Notes: generated from the sequence alone by a model not told the origin. A stretch of 8,684 nucleotides of DNA from Cohaesibacteraceae bacterium (GCA_016764535.1 JAESRR010000209.1:2966-11649); one strand, 5' to 3'; shown: positions 1-7,876, counted from the first letter of the stretch. A program made the numbers and translations.

Positions 1-3
1 TAC

Positions 4-327
4 ATGTCGCGTTATGTGATCTGGATGCAAGGGTCCGGGGATCAAATCGTAATCAAAACGGCCAGCCCGTGGGGGTCAACACAACACAGGTTTAATGCGT
101 CACAAATTACCGACATTAGCTACCGGGATGATAAATCGGACGATAAAAAAACCACACCGCTACAAAACATTGCACTTCGGGTTGATGCACCCTGGCTTTA
201 CATGTCGGTCGAAAATATCAGCAGGCCGTTTATCATTGATATGCAGGCTGATTACGTCAATATGCAGCAGCTTGAGAAGCTTGGCGAGCAGCCCGATTTA
301 GCCGGGGACACCGGGCAATTATCATGA
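4..327 (+). CDS. Small protein of unknown function upstream of the histidine kinase
   Basis: This is a 107-residue ORF that I do not recognise. It is mixed polar and hydrophobic, with short alternating stretches that suggest beta strands (for example residues 12-18 and 54-66). It has no clear signal peptide, membrane segment or catalytic motif, so it is probably a small soluble protein or the end of a larger one. The reading frame stays open to the left edge (codon TAC at 1-3), so the ATG at 4 may be internal and the gene may be cut by the window. Its TGA stop (325-327) abuts the ATG of the histidine kinase at 328 in the same frame, so the two are almost certainly co-transcribed and probably translationally coupled. 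A role linked to the kinase is inferred from position only. Confidence 0.55.
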   Translation: MSRYVIWMQGSGDQIVIKTASPWGSTQHRFNASQITDISYRDDKSDDKKTTPLQNIALRVDAPWLYMSVENISRPFIIDMQADYVNMQQLEKLGEQPDLAGDTGQLS

Positions 328-2517
328 ATGCGGACCTGTCAATCAGTGTATAAATCTTCCAGATCCTATTTCCTTGTCATCTTTATTCTTGCTTTGTGGA
401 GCCTTGCTGTAGCGGCTTCATTTGATCAGGTGCTCAATGCGCCATATCTGGGCGCGCAGTTTGAAGCTGATATTGCAGGCAAATCTATCAGAATTGTCAA
501 ATTAACACCCGGTTCACCTGCGGATCAGGCCGGTATGAATACCGGTGATGTCTATGTGAACGTTGAAAACAGTGCCGGTACCCGTCTTGCGCTGACCGGC
601 TATGAAGCAATCTCCGGCCGTCATTTGCTTCATTCCTATGCCATGACCAATGCGACGAGGGACGCAAAGGCAAATCTCGCACCCTATCTGGCGCAAGACA
701 CGCTCATATTTGAGACCATATCGGGGAAGCGGATTTCCGTCTCGCCTGCCAAATGGAGACCGCTCACTTCGCTTCCCATCGGAATGTTCAATGCCCTGCT
801 GCAAAGCCTGATTGTGGTGATGATTACAGTCGGCGTTTTGGCATTCGCCAAACCAACATTCGCGATGTATCTGCTGGTTGCCAGCGGCTTTGGTCTTGGT
901 CTCAATAATCTTTTGGGTGTGGTTTTTAATTCGCAGGAACTGTCGGGTCTCGATGACATTTCCGAACCGCTTTTCACGTTGGCTGAATTTCTGGCCCTTG
1001 TATTTTCCCACGCACTTGTGGTGCTGCTGTGGCATTTCCCGGGGCGGATCAGCAGGTTCCCGTTTGGTACATTTATGTTTTTGCTGTCGCTATTCATATT
1101 GACCAGCCAGACATTCCAGTATTTTGAATTCCCGATCCATCCCTATCAAATTCCCAATCTGCTGGCGTTTCCCATGGCGCTGGTGATCAGCGTGGTGCAA
1201 TGGCGCAGAACGCGGGATAAACCGGTTGAGCGTGCTTCGGTGATGTGGTTTGTGCTGACCATTGTCGGGATTTCGAGCATCGTGGTGGTGTTTTATGCAC
1301 TGCCGATCATGCTCAATTATCCGCCCCTGTTACCGCCGACATTCGCATCATTTACATTGTCTTTCATATTTATAGGTATCGCGCTTGGTACCCTGCGTTA
1401 TCGGCTGTTTGATATGCACCGTATCTGGTGGCGGGTGATTATCTGGTTCATGGGCGGGCTGGTTGTTTTGCTTGCAGATGTGCTGTTGATTTCCCAGTTT
1501 GATTTTGATCAGGATACCGCATTGCCGCTGGCACTGTTGATTGCCGGGTGGGCGTATTTCCCCTTGCGGCAGGCGATCTTTGAGTATTTCATCGCGTCAA
1601 AGGATGTGAAAATTCCTGATCATATTCCGGCCCTGATTGGCAAATTCTCCGGCGCGGAAGGCAGTGAGGAGTTTGATGGCAGGTTCGTGGCATTTCTCTA
1701 CAAGGTGTTTGAAACAAGGGAACTGGGGCATGTTGCCTATAGCGATATTGATGGTGCCTGTCTGGAAGAGAACGGTCTGGCTTTGCGGATACCGCGGATA
1801 TCCGGTTCAGGCTCCTTTCAGTTGATCGGCAAAGCCGGTGGTCGCCAGCTATTTTCCCTTGATGATGTGGCTGTCGCCAATTCTTTTGTGCGCCTTGTTC
1901 GTAATATGGGTGATGCAAGCCGGCGGGAATTTGAAAAACTGCATCAGGAACGTCAGCGCATAGTGCGTGATTTGCATGATGATGTTGGCGGGCGATTGCT
2001 CAGTCTGGTTTATCAGGCACCCAGCGAAAAGATGGCAGATACAGTTCGGTCCATCCTCGGCACGCTGAAGGAAACCCTGATTGTGGTGGAGGACACCCAG
2101 TCAATTGATTTTCAGTCGGCATGGCAACAAATGAAAGATGACGCGATCACCCGGCTGGAACAATCCGGCTTTGTCTGCCGGTTTGACGAAGCCATCGCTT
2201 CACCCCGCGTTTTATCGGCCCGCGAATACGTGAATTTGAAACGGATCGCGCAAGAGGTGGTGAGCAACATCATCAAGCATGGCCAGAAAGGTCCTGTCGA
2301 GATTGCGGCGCAGATTGATGCGGCAGGTTTGATTGAAATGTCTTTTACCAATCACATTGGCAAGGAAGATTGTGAATTGCATTCCAGCAAGCGCGGCCTT
2401 CTCAACATCAAAAGCCGAATTGAAGAAATCAATGGCTGGATGAAAAAGACAAATTCAGTATCCCCCGCGGGTCAACGGCAATTCAGCTTTGAACTGGCGC
2501 TGCCGCTTTCACGATAG
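328..2517 (+). CDS. PDZ-containing multi-pass membrane sensor histidine kinase (NarL/DegS-type)
   Basis: This 729-residue inner-membrane sensor kinase autophosphorylates on histidine and should pass the phosphate to a NarL-type regulator, most likely the one encoded convergently at 2535-3236. Residues 14-31 form a hydrophobic signal anchor. Residues 40-90 resemble a PDZ domain, including the typical GSPADQAGMNTGD segment at 62-74, and are probably periplasmic. About eight hydrophobic segments follow between 150 and 420; one ends in LRYRLFD (356-362), a sequence seen in other multi-pass kinases. The cytoplasmic part has a HisKA_3-type H box, RIVRDLHDDVGG, with phospho-acceptor H550, and an ATPase N box with N647 (EVVSNIIKHG). 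The G2-like segment RGLLNIKSR surrounds G690. The usual DxGxG G1 motif is not recognisable: the sequence is NHIG at 675-678. The ligand sensed is unknown. No strong ribosome binding site is seen, which fits coupling to the upstream gene. Confidence 0.9.
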   Translation: MRTCQSVYKSSRSYFLVIFILALWSLAVAASFDQVLNAPYLGAQFEADIAGKSIRIVKLTPGSPADQAGMNTGDVYVNVENSAGTRLALTGYEAISGRHLLHSYAMTNATRDAKANLAPYLAQDTLIFETISGKRISVSPAKWRPLTSLPIGMFNALLQSLIVVMITVGVLAFAKPTFAMYLLVASGFGLGLNNLLGVVFNSQELSGLDDISEPLFTLAEFLALVFSHALVVLLWHFPGRISRFPFGTFMFLLSLFILTSQTFQYFEFPIHPYQIPNLLAFPMALVISVVQWRRTRDKPVERASVMWFVLTIVGISSIVVVFYALPIMLNYPPLLPPTFASFTLSFIFIGIALGTLRYRLFDMHRIWWRVIIWFMGGLVVLLADVLLISQFDFDQDTALPLALLIAGWAYFPLRQAIFEYFIASKDVKIPDHIPALIGKFSGAEGSEEFDGRFVAFLYKVFETRELGHVAYSDIDGACLEENGLALRIPRISGSGSFQLIGKAGGRQLFSLDDVAVANSFVRLVRNMGDASRREFEKLHQERQRIVRDLHDDVGGRLLSLVYQAPSEKMADTVRSILGTLKETLIVVEDTQSIDFQSAWQQMKDDAITRLEQSGFVCRFDEAIASPRVLSAREYVNLKRIAQEVVSNIIKHGQKGPVEIAAQIDAAGLIEMSFTNHIGKEDCELHSSKRGLLNIKSRIEEINGWMKKTNSVSPAGQRQFSFELALPLSR

Positions 2518-2534
2518 GCAAGTGTGAGGAGCAA

Positions 2535-3236
2535 TTAAACGAGGCCCTTTTGCCGGGCAATCAGCGCGGCTTCACTGCGGCTGGTGACATCCAGTTTGAC
2601 ATAAATCTTGCCAATATGGGTTGCTACTGTGTGTTTGGATATATCAAGTATTCCAGCAACTTCGGGGCGGTTAAAGCCTTTGGCAAGGAGTGTCAGAACT
2701 TCTTTTTCCCGCACGGTTAGCACAGCTTCCTCTACCGGGGGCGCATGATTAGCATGTGATACAGATGCGTGATCCTTTGGCGCGGAATTACCGTTTTCGC
2801 CGGGTGCAGAGCTGGAGCGATTGCGCATCAGTTCCAGCAGTCGACGGGTAACAGCAGGGGCCAAGGGTGGTTTGCCCTGTAAGATGCCACGAAATTCTTC
2901 AACCAGAACAGCGGGCGGTTGCTCTTTTAGTAGATAGCCCTTCGCGCCATTTTCAAGCGCGGTAATCAACCTTTCGCTCTCGTCATGGATTGTGGAAATG
3001 ACAATATAGACGCCGGGCTGCAACCGCAGAACCTCGAGGATAAAATCTTCCCCGGCACCATCGGGCAGGTTTAAATCGAGCACCACCAGATCATATTTGG
3101 TGTTCTGTAATTTTTCCCGAGCGGCACCCAGTGTATCCACATCATCGATAATCGGGCTGGTAAATGCCTTTGTGACGACGTTCTTGATGACTTTGCGTGC
3201 GTCATGATGATCTTCTATCACAAGTACATTTTTCAT
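2535..3236 (-). CDS. NarL/LuxR-family response regulator
   Basis: This 233-residue cytoplasmic transcription regulator has a phospho-receiver domain (about 1-120) and a LuxR-type helix-turn-helix (about 172-233). The receiver shows the acidic pair E8/D9, phospho-acceptor D54 in VVLDLNLPDG, S81/T82 and K104, so all the expected active-site residues are present. The output domain has the family pattern LTVREKEVLTLLAKG followed by a recognition helix around SKHTVATHIGKIY. A Ser/Ala/His-rich linker (141-170) joins the two. It lies tail to tail with the histidine kinase, 17 bases apart, and the DegS/NarX-type kinase chemistry matches this regulator class, so they are likely partners. It sits downstream of res on the same strand across 198 bases, with its own promoter candidate there. 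The start is fixed by an in-frame TGA immediately before the ATG. Target genes cannot be read from the window. Confidence 0.93.
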   Translation of the reverse strand: MKNVLVIEDHHDARKVIKNVVTKAFTSPIIDDVDTLGAAREKLQNTKYDLVVLDLNLPDGAGEDFILEVLRLQPGVYIVISTIHDESERLITALENGAKGYLLKEQPPAVLVEEFRGILQGKPPLAPAVTRRLLELMRNRSSSAPGENGNSAPKDHASVSHANHAPPVEEAVLTVREKEVLTLLAKGFNRPEVAGILDISKHTVATHIGKIYVKLDVTSRSEAALIARQKGLV

Positions 3237-3244
3237 TCAGGCAT
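3233..3244 (-). promoter_or_regulatory. Possible three-codon leader ORF (M-P-E-stop) coupled to the response regulator
   Basis: On the minus strand, ATG CCT GAA TGA ends with a TGA that overlaps the regulator's ATG as ATGA. A purine-rich GAAGAG (3250-3255) lies 5 bases before this tiny ORF's ATG, at a better distance than to the regulator's own ATG (13 bases). Ribosomes may therefore load here and re-initiate on the regulator. This is inferred from layout alone and could be chance. Confidence 0.25.
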
Positions 3245-3269
3245 TCACACTCTTCATAAACATCAAACG

Positions 3270-3292
3270 CAACCGGTTGAGTTACACGTAAC
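3270..3292. promoter_or_regulatory. Two adjacent dyads upstream of the response regulator, candidate operator
   Basis: The perfect 10-bp palindrome CAACCGGTTG (3270-3279) is followed one base later by the inverted repeat GTTAC-AC-GTAAC (3281-3292). They sit 34-56 bases upstream of the regulator's start codon and downstream of its candidate -10 box. Paired dyads of this size suit a dimeric helix-turn-helix protein, so autoregulation or repression is possible. No known consensus is recognised. Confidence 0.35.
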
Positions 3293-3369
3293 AAGCGATG
3301 ATGGTGACATGACAAGGCTCTTCACACAAGCAATACAGCAGGGGCCTTCATCCGGTCTACTATGTAGGG

Positions 3370-3375
3370 ATTATA
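3370..3375 (-). promoter_or_regulatory. Candidate -10 box for the response regulator
   Basis: Read leftwards, this hexamer is TATAAT, an exact match to the sigma-70-type -10 consensus, in the gap between res and the regulator. It would give an untranslated leader of roughly 125 bases. No good -35 hexamer is seen 16-18 bases upstream (sequences near CTGGGC), so the promoter, if real, may need an activator. Confidence 0.35.
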
Positions 3376-3434
3376 TAAGGCAATACCAACTGGCCCAGAT
3401 GGATGATGGGCGTGTGCATTAACCCATGGGGTTG

Positions 3435-6116
3435 TTATTGTTTATATTGTCGAAAATTGGTAACAAGGTCGGCAAATGATTTTGGGCCGTATTTTTCGAA
3501 ACTCTCTTGGTCAACAAATACGAAATCGTAAGTCACTTCCGATTGTGCCCGGTTAATATCTTCGCACCATTGTTCCAGGCGTGCGGTTTTGAGTGGTACG
3601 TCCAGGTCTTCAAGACCCTTTGTCTCGATGATGAATATTTCTTTTTCCGACTTCTTGACGATGAAGTCCGGGTAATAATTTGAAATGTTCCCGTCGGCGT
3701 TGACGTAATCCAGTTTGAAATTGATCGCAAAATAGTTTTTTGTGTAGGATACTACGTCTTCGCAATCCTCCAGGAAATTTGCAAATTCTAACTCTAGATG
3801 ACTGTCGCCAATGACTCGATTGAAAACACTCTTTTGGGGGATGAGATAACCCTGGTCCTTTACCACGAATGGCCGCGTCTGGCGTAGTTTGATGGTGTCA
3901 CGGATTTCCGCATCACCCTTATCACGAACCGTCTGAGCATTGATGGCCTTTTTAAAAGCCTCAATCAATGTCTTTGTGGCGGTCATTTCAGACAGATTGC
4001 GCAGGGTGTTGGGGTGCTCAAGATCAACCGTCTGATCGAACAGCTCTGATTGCAAGAACTCTTTGACCTTACCATAGAGCACGTCATATCCGCTGACCAG
4101 CCGCAGCTCTTTTTTGATGGTTTGGGCAAAATACCCGATCACGCTGCGATAGTCCGCCACGCCCGCCGTATCAAGAATCGTGGTGTGTGTTATCTCGCCA
4201 GTGGTGATCTCCTTGAAAACAATCTCTCGTTGTTCTTCTTCACTGAACTGCGTGTAAGGCACAGGATTGTGCCCCATAGCGTTAACGTCCAAATCAGCAA
4301 AATTCTTGTACTCGCGGTAAATTCTCGGCGTGAGTATCGGTATTTCAATATCAAGGACCTCAATGTCCTTCTTATCATTTTCGTTGTCTACTTCCACCAC
4401 AAGCGGTGTCTTGGGCTTGGTGCCTTCACCCATTGCCGTGTGCTCAAGTTCAACACCCTCTGCCTGAATAGATTCCACAAAATCCATAAAGGCGTCCGTT
4501 CCCACGACACTGACCCATTCCTCTAGTCCGCCTGGATACATTTTGCGCAGGCCACGCCCAAGTGTCTGTTCCGGCAAGATATTGCTTTTGGACGAATAGG
4601 CTCGCAGGCCAACAATGGTGGTAACATTTTTTACATCCCACCCCTCTTTGAGCATCAACACCGAGACAATTGCTTTGTAAGGGCTGTCCGGGTCATCAAC
4701 TTTGTTGGACTGTTCGCGCAACTTTTCCAGCTCTTCCTTGGCCTTCCCGGATGCTGCCTCGGATATCTCACCATTATTTTTGGTGTGAATGACCAGAACC
4801 GCATCCTTCAGATCAGGATAGCGACCTTCCAGGTATTCGGCTACGTCGTCACAGTTTTTGGTATCATCTGTCATCACGAACAAGATGGCCTTTTTACCCA
4901 TCTTCTTATGTTCATCATAAGCCTTGCGCCATTCGATTACGCCCAAATCGATGTAGTCAGCATATTTCTCGGTAAATTTCGAACTTTGGCGTTCCGAAAG
5001 TTTCGCCCGGCTGGCCGCATCTGGCAAAACCGGGTGCTTCACCACGTTCTGGGAAATGGCCTCCACCAAAGGATAGTCGGAAACAGTTTGCACAAAAATC
5101 GCACCATTATTGTGCTTTGGTGTTGCTGTCACATCTACTTGCAACGCCAGTGATCCGCCCTTTTGCAAAAGTCGATTGTGGATGTCTTCAATGGATTTGA
5201 ACCAGGCGAGTTTTTTATCATGAATGTGGTGCGCTTCATCGTTGAGCACCATCAGCTCGTCGATGTCTCGCACGATCATGCCCAAGTCCACTTTTGAGTC
5301 CGTGGTTTTTCCGGTTGGGCGCTTGCCAAAGAAATAGTCCATAGAGTTGTCGTCATCTGGCGAGGGCGGAATATCATCGCCTGAATAAACGCGGTGAATA
5401 TTGGTCAGAAAGATATTGCCTGTAGGCTGGGTAACGCGCACTTCGTCCTGCTTGTGCAAAGTGAGCTGAAAATCATCACGCCAGTTCCGTCCATCGAACC
5501 CGTTGTCCGGCAATACCGGATCTTCAAAGAAAATTCGCAAGCCCTGAAAGTCGTGATAAATCCGGTCCAACACGATTATATTGGGTGTGATGAGAAGAAA
5601 ATTACGTGCCAGATCAGAATCCGGCTCATAAAGCTTGTGAAAAAAGCTCCATGCCAAAACAAGGCTCATCACCTTGGTTTTGCCGCTACCGGTTGCCATC
5701 TTGATGACAAAACGCCGCCAGCTTTCATCGAACATGCTTGCCGATACCGCGCCGGTGCTATCGAAGCGCATCAGATCAAACTTGTCTTTCGCTCCTACTA
5801 CATCATAGAGATAAATAACTGTTTCCAGCGCTTCCCGTTGAGCAAAGAAATATTGAAATTCTGCCATTGCACCGTTGGACTGAGGCAGAAGATGCGGTTC
5901 CCTGAACCACCAGTTCATAAGGCTTTTACTGGTATCGCTTGCGTCGACATAGCCACTGTCACGGAACGCCTTCACCTTCTTGCGCAGTTGCGCCACCAGC
6001 GGCGGCATAAGCTTATCCATGCTGGTATCGCGCAACGCTTCATCTGCCGGAAACCAGCGGATTGAAGGATCAAGAATAGAGTGAGGTGAAGCTGGAAAAT
6101 CTGGGTGTAGCGCCAT
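3435..6116 (-). CDS. res: Type III-like restriction enzyme subunit Res (SF2 helicase/translocase-nuclease)
   Basis: This 893-residue protein is the restriction subunit of a type III-like system. In known systems Res binds Mod, uses ATP for long-range communication along DNA and cuts near unmodified sites. Visible motifs are Walker A ATGSGKT (141-147), the DEAH box LNDEAHH (291-297), motif III VTATP (329-333), and a motif VI-like EQTLGRGLRK (516-525). The C-terminal nuclease shows E777, P816-D817 in NYYPDFIV and E831-T-K833 in IIETKG, a complete PD-(D/E)xK set. The length is slightly under the roughly 970 residues of EcoP15I Res. Its ATG overlaps the mod stop codon by one base (TAATG), with GGAGA (6126-6130) as a ribosome binding site within mod, so it is translated from the mod transcript and probably coupled. 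The ORF shows no break. With mod interrupted, Res is probably inactive for lack of a partner. Confidence 0.93.
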   Translation of the reverse strand: MALHPDFPASPHSILDPSIRWFPADEALRDTSMDKLMPPLVAQLRKKVKAFRDSGYVDASDTSKSLMNWWFREPHLLPQSNGAMAEFQYFFAQREALETVIYLYDVVGAKDKFDLMRFDSTGAVSASMFDESWRRFVIKMATGSGKTKVMSLVLAWSFFHKLYEPDSDLARNFLLITPNIIVLDRIYHDFQGLRIFFEDPVLPDNGFDGRNWRDDFQLTLHKQDEVRVTQPTGNIFLTNIHRVYSGDDIPPSPDDDNSMDYFFGKRPTGKTTDSKVDLGMIVRDIDELMVLNDEAHHIHDKKLAWFKSIEDIHNRLLQKGGSLALQVDVTATPKHNNGAIFVQTVSDYPLVEAISQNVVKHPVLPDAASRAKLSERQSSKFTEKYADYIDLGVIEWRKAYDEHKKMGKKAILFVMTDDTKNCDDVAEYLEGRYPDLKDAVLVIHTKNNGEISEAASGKAKEELEKLREQSNKVDDPDSPYKAIVSVLMLKEGWDVKNVTTIVGLRAYSSKSNILPEQTLGRGLRKMYPGGLEEWVSVVGTDAFMDFVESIQAEGVELEHTAMGEGTKPKTPLVVEVDNENDKKDIEVLDIEIPILTPRIYREYKNFADLDVNAMGHNPVPYTQFSEEEQREIVFKEITTGEITHTTILDTAGVADYRSVIGYFAQTIKKELRLVSGYDVLYGKVKEFLQSELFDQTVDLEHPNTLRNLSEMTATKTLIEAFKKAINAQTVRDKGDAEIRDTIKLRQTRPFVVKDQGYLIPQKSVFNRVIGDSHLELEFANFLEDCEDVVSYTKNYFAINFKLDYVNADGNISNYYPDFIVKKSEKEIFIIETKGLEDLDVPLKTARLEQWCEDINRAQSEVTYDFVFVDQESFEKYGPKSFADLVTNFRQYKQ

Positions 6117-7816
6117 TATGCCATTTCTCCCACACTCACTTCGATGATCGTCATCGTGTCATTCCCAAAGATGTCCACCACCTTGATGGCCAATTTGCGC
6201 CGTCCCGGCCTGCATTCATGGGCAACGCTGGTCAATTCAAGTGAACGGTCTTTCTTGGTGCGAAAACTCTGCCATTCATTTTCAAAGATATAGTCGCCTG
6301 TCCATTGTTCTTCCCATTCTTCGGTTTCAGTATTCTGGACACGGATAATTTCGCGTTTGCTTTCAAAATCAAAATCGACCGACCAGTAATCAATCCAGTC
6401 CGTCCAGTTTTCGGTGAGTATTTCCCGATTAACAATACCATCCTTGTCCTTAACAACCTTCACGATCTGGCCGCGCTCGACAACGATCCGGCTACGTTTC
6501 TTTTTAAGCGTAGCCTCGGCGTTAGCGATAGAATCTTGGTTGTAGAAAACAGAAAAATCCGTCAACTCGACCGCCACACTATCGGCCTCAAGATGCGGCT
6601 TAACCTCAATGAAAGCAACGTCATGAAATACAGCTTGATTTTTCTCTACGGCACGTTTGTCAAACACATCAGCCGGAATGTACTTGGGCGAAATGTCGAT
6701 GCCCTTGTCCCGCGCCTCATCGAGCACGTTCGGGAATAAGCCCATCTCAAATTCAAAGCCAAGAATGTCCACTTTGGTAATATGTTGCTTACGGCATTCA
6801 AGAATAATTTCTTCAACAAAAAGCCGTGTCACTGGCAGATTAACCGGCCCGATTGCGACTAACCGCCCTGCCCGTTTGCCGTGGAAGGTCGCAAAGCCGT
6901 CTGTTTTTTCTGCCTGATAAGCCCGTAAAATCAAGTTCAGAAACGCCGCTTCCTTCGCTGCTATCTGTTGTTCTTTTTGTTCCTCGCGCAAATCGGGATT
7001 AACTCCAATGAAGTGCTGACGTTCATATTTTCCGAGATTGAGTATTTCAAATGCTCGGTAGTCTTTGCCCTCGGCCTTGAGTTGACGCTGCACGCCAATC
7101 ATGCGTTTGCGTGTTGTATGAATTCCAAATTTTCCAAGATCGGCAGCAATCCACCTTCTACCCAATGTTTCTGCAACAGCGGGGACAATACCGCCACCGC
7201 AAAAAAAATCCGCAACCAAGTCATTGCTTTTGCTGCTCGCACGAATAATTCTTTCTATAAGTGCCCAAGGTTTTTCGGTTGGATATCCTACCCGTTTGAT
7301 CCCGTCGACCGGAAAACGTTGCGCAATAGCCATTTCCCACCACGATTCAGGTACTTTGCCATCTGGCAGTTCATAAGTATCTGCACGAAAACCCGAACCT
7401 TCCAAACCCGATTTAAAATTTCCAGACGTCTTCTCATTGTGGGGAATACGAACAGAATTATCTTCGAAAGTCCAATGTTCCTTTGACTTCGAGTACCAAT
7501 AGATTGTGTTATGTTTGCGATTAAACTGGCTCATTCCAGGCGAACCTGGCCCTGTGAAAGTCCAAATGATTTCATTTCGAATATTTTCTTTACCAAGAAC
7601 TTCATCCAACACAAGTCGAATAAATCCAGTAACTCGCCAATCACAATGCACATAAATGCTACCATCTTCAGCTAGCAAATCGCACATTAACACGAGACGC
7701 TCATAAATCATGGCTATGAAGCTATCTGCTCCTTGCCCCCAAGTGTCGCGGTAAGCGATTTCTTCAAGGATGTTGGGTTTCTTCGTAAACGTATCGTCGC
7801 CGATCTCAATATCCAT
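6116..7816 (-). CDS. C-terminal fragment of Mod (566 residues), lacks the DPPF motif if started at its first ATG
   Basis: From its first ATG this ORF carries the methyltransferase core minus motif IV: the segment LAEDGSIYVHCDW (48-60), TEKPWALIERII (180-191) and the SAM-binding motif DFFCGGG (203-209). The 19 sense codons between the TAA and this ATG encode GGLKLIYIDPPFDVGADFS, so the catalytic DPPF is present in the DNA but not in this product. No ATG, GTG or TTG in frame lies between the stop and DPPF, so re-initiation could rescue it only from a rare start such as ATT. The C-terminal 350 residues match no domain that I recognise and may carry target recognition or Res contacts. The stop overlaps the res start. 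Confidence 0.75.
   Translation of the reverse strand: MDIEIGDDTFTKKPNILEEIAYRDTWGQGADSFIAMIYERLVLMCDLLAEDGSIYVHCDWRVTGFIRLVLDEVLGKENIRNEIIWTFTGPGSPGMSQFNRKHNTIYWYSKSKEHWTFEDNSVRIPHNEKTSGNFKSGLEGSGFRADTYELPDGKVPESWWEMAIAQRFPVDGIKRVGYPTEKPWALIERIIRASSKSNDLVADFFCGGGIVPAVAETLGRRWIAADLGKFGIHTTRKRMIGVQRQLKAEGKDYRAFEILNLGKYERQHFIGVNPDLREEQKEQQIAAKEAAFLNLILRAYQAEKTDGFATFHGKRAGRLVAIGPVNLPVTRLFVEEIILECRKQHITKVDILGFEFEMGLFPNVLDEARDKGIDISPKYIPADVFDKRAVEKNQAVFHDVAFIEVKPHLEADSVAVELTDFSVFYNQDSIANAEATLKKKRSRIVVERGQIVKVVKDKDGIVNREILTENWTDWIDYWSVDFDFESKREIIRVQNTETEEWEEQWTGDYIFENEWQSFRTKKDRSLELTSVAHECRPGRRKLAIKVVDIFGNDTMTIIEVSVGEMA
7201..7208 (-). repeat. T8 homopolymer in the SAM-binding motif of mod
   Basis: In the coding strand eight consecutive T residues span the codons GAT TTT TTT TGC, which encode D-F-F-C of motif I. 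A one-base slip here would frameshift Mod at a site essential for SAM binding. The run may simply reflect two Phe codons. Confidence 0.6.
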
Positions 7817-7873
7817 TGAGAAGTCTGCACCAACATCAAATGGCGGGTCTATATAAATAAGTTTGAGGCCGCC

Positions 7874-7876
7874 TTA
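7874..7876 (-). other. In-frame ochre stop interrupting mod
   Basis: The TAA is in the same frame as the ORFs on both sides and lies 9 codons before the DPPF catalytic motif. TAA is also the normal stop of mod, res and the response regulator in this window, which argues against reassignment of the codon. The next codon, GGC, does not form a known readthrough context. Confidence 0.85.

Noticed and set aside
3421..3433. Hairpin AACCC-ATG-GGGTT just after the res stop codon as a terminator
   Set aside because: The stem is only 5 bp and no T-run follows in the direction of res transcription.
4050..4526. Plus-strand 158-residue ORF inside res
   Set aside because: It lies wholly opposite a well-supported gene with clear domains and shows no recognisable motif; it is a shadow frame.
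5394..6065. Plus-strand 223-residue ORF inside res
   Set aside because: It is antisense to the conserved helicase N-terminal region, which explains its length, and its composition is not protein-like.
7874..7876. Reassigned TAA codon or programmed readthrough as the default explanation
   Set aside because: TAA ends mod, res and the regulator normally, and no readthrough-favouring context or downstream structure was recognised; a point mutation or error is simpler.
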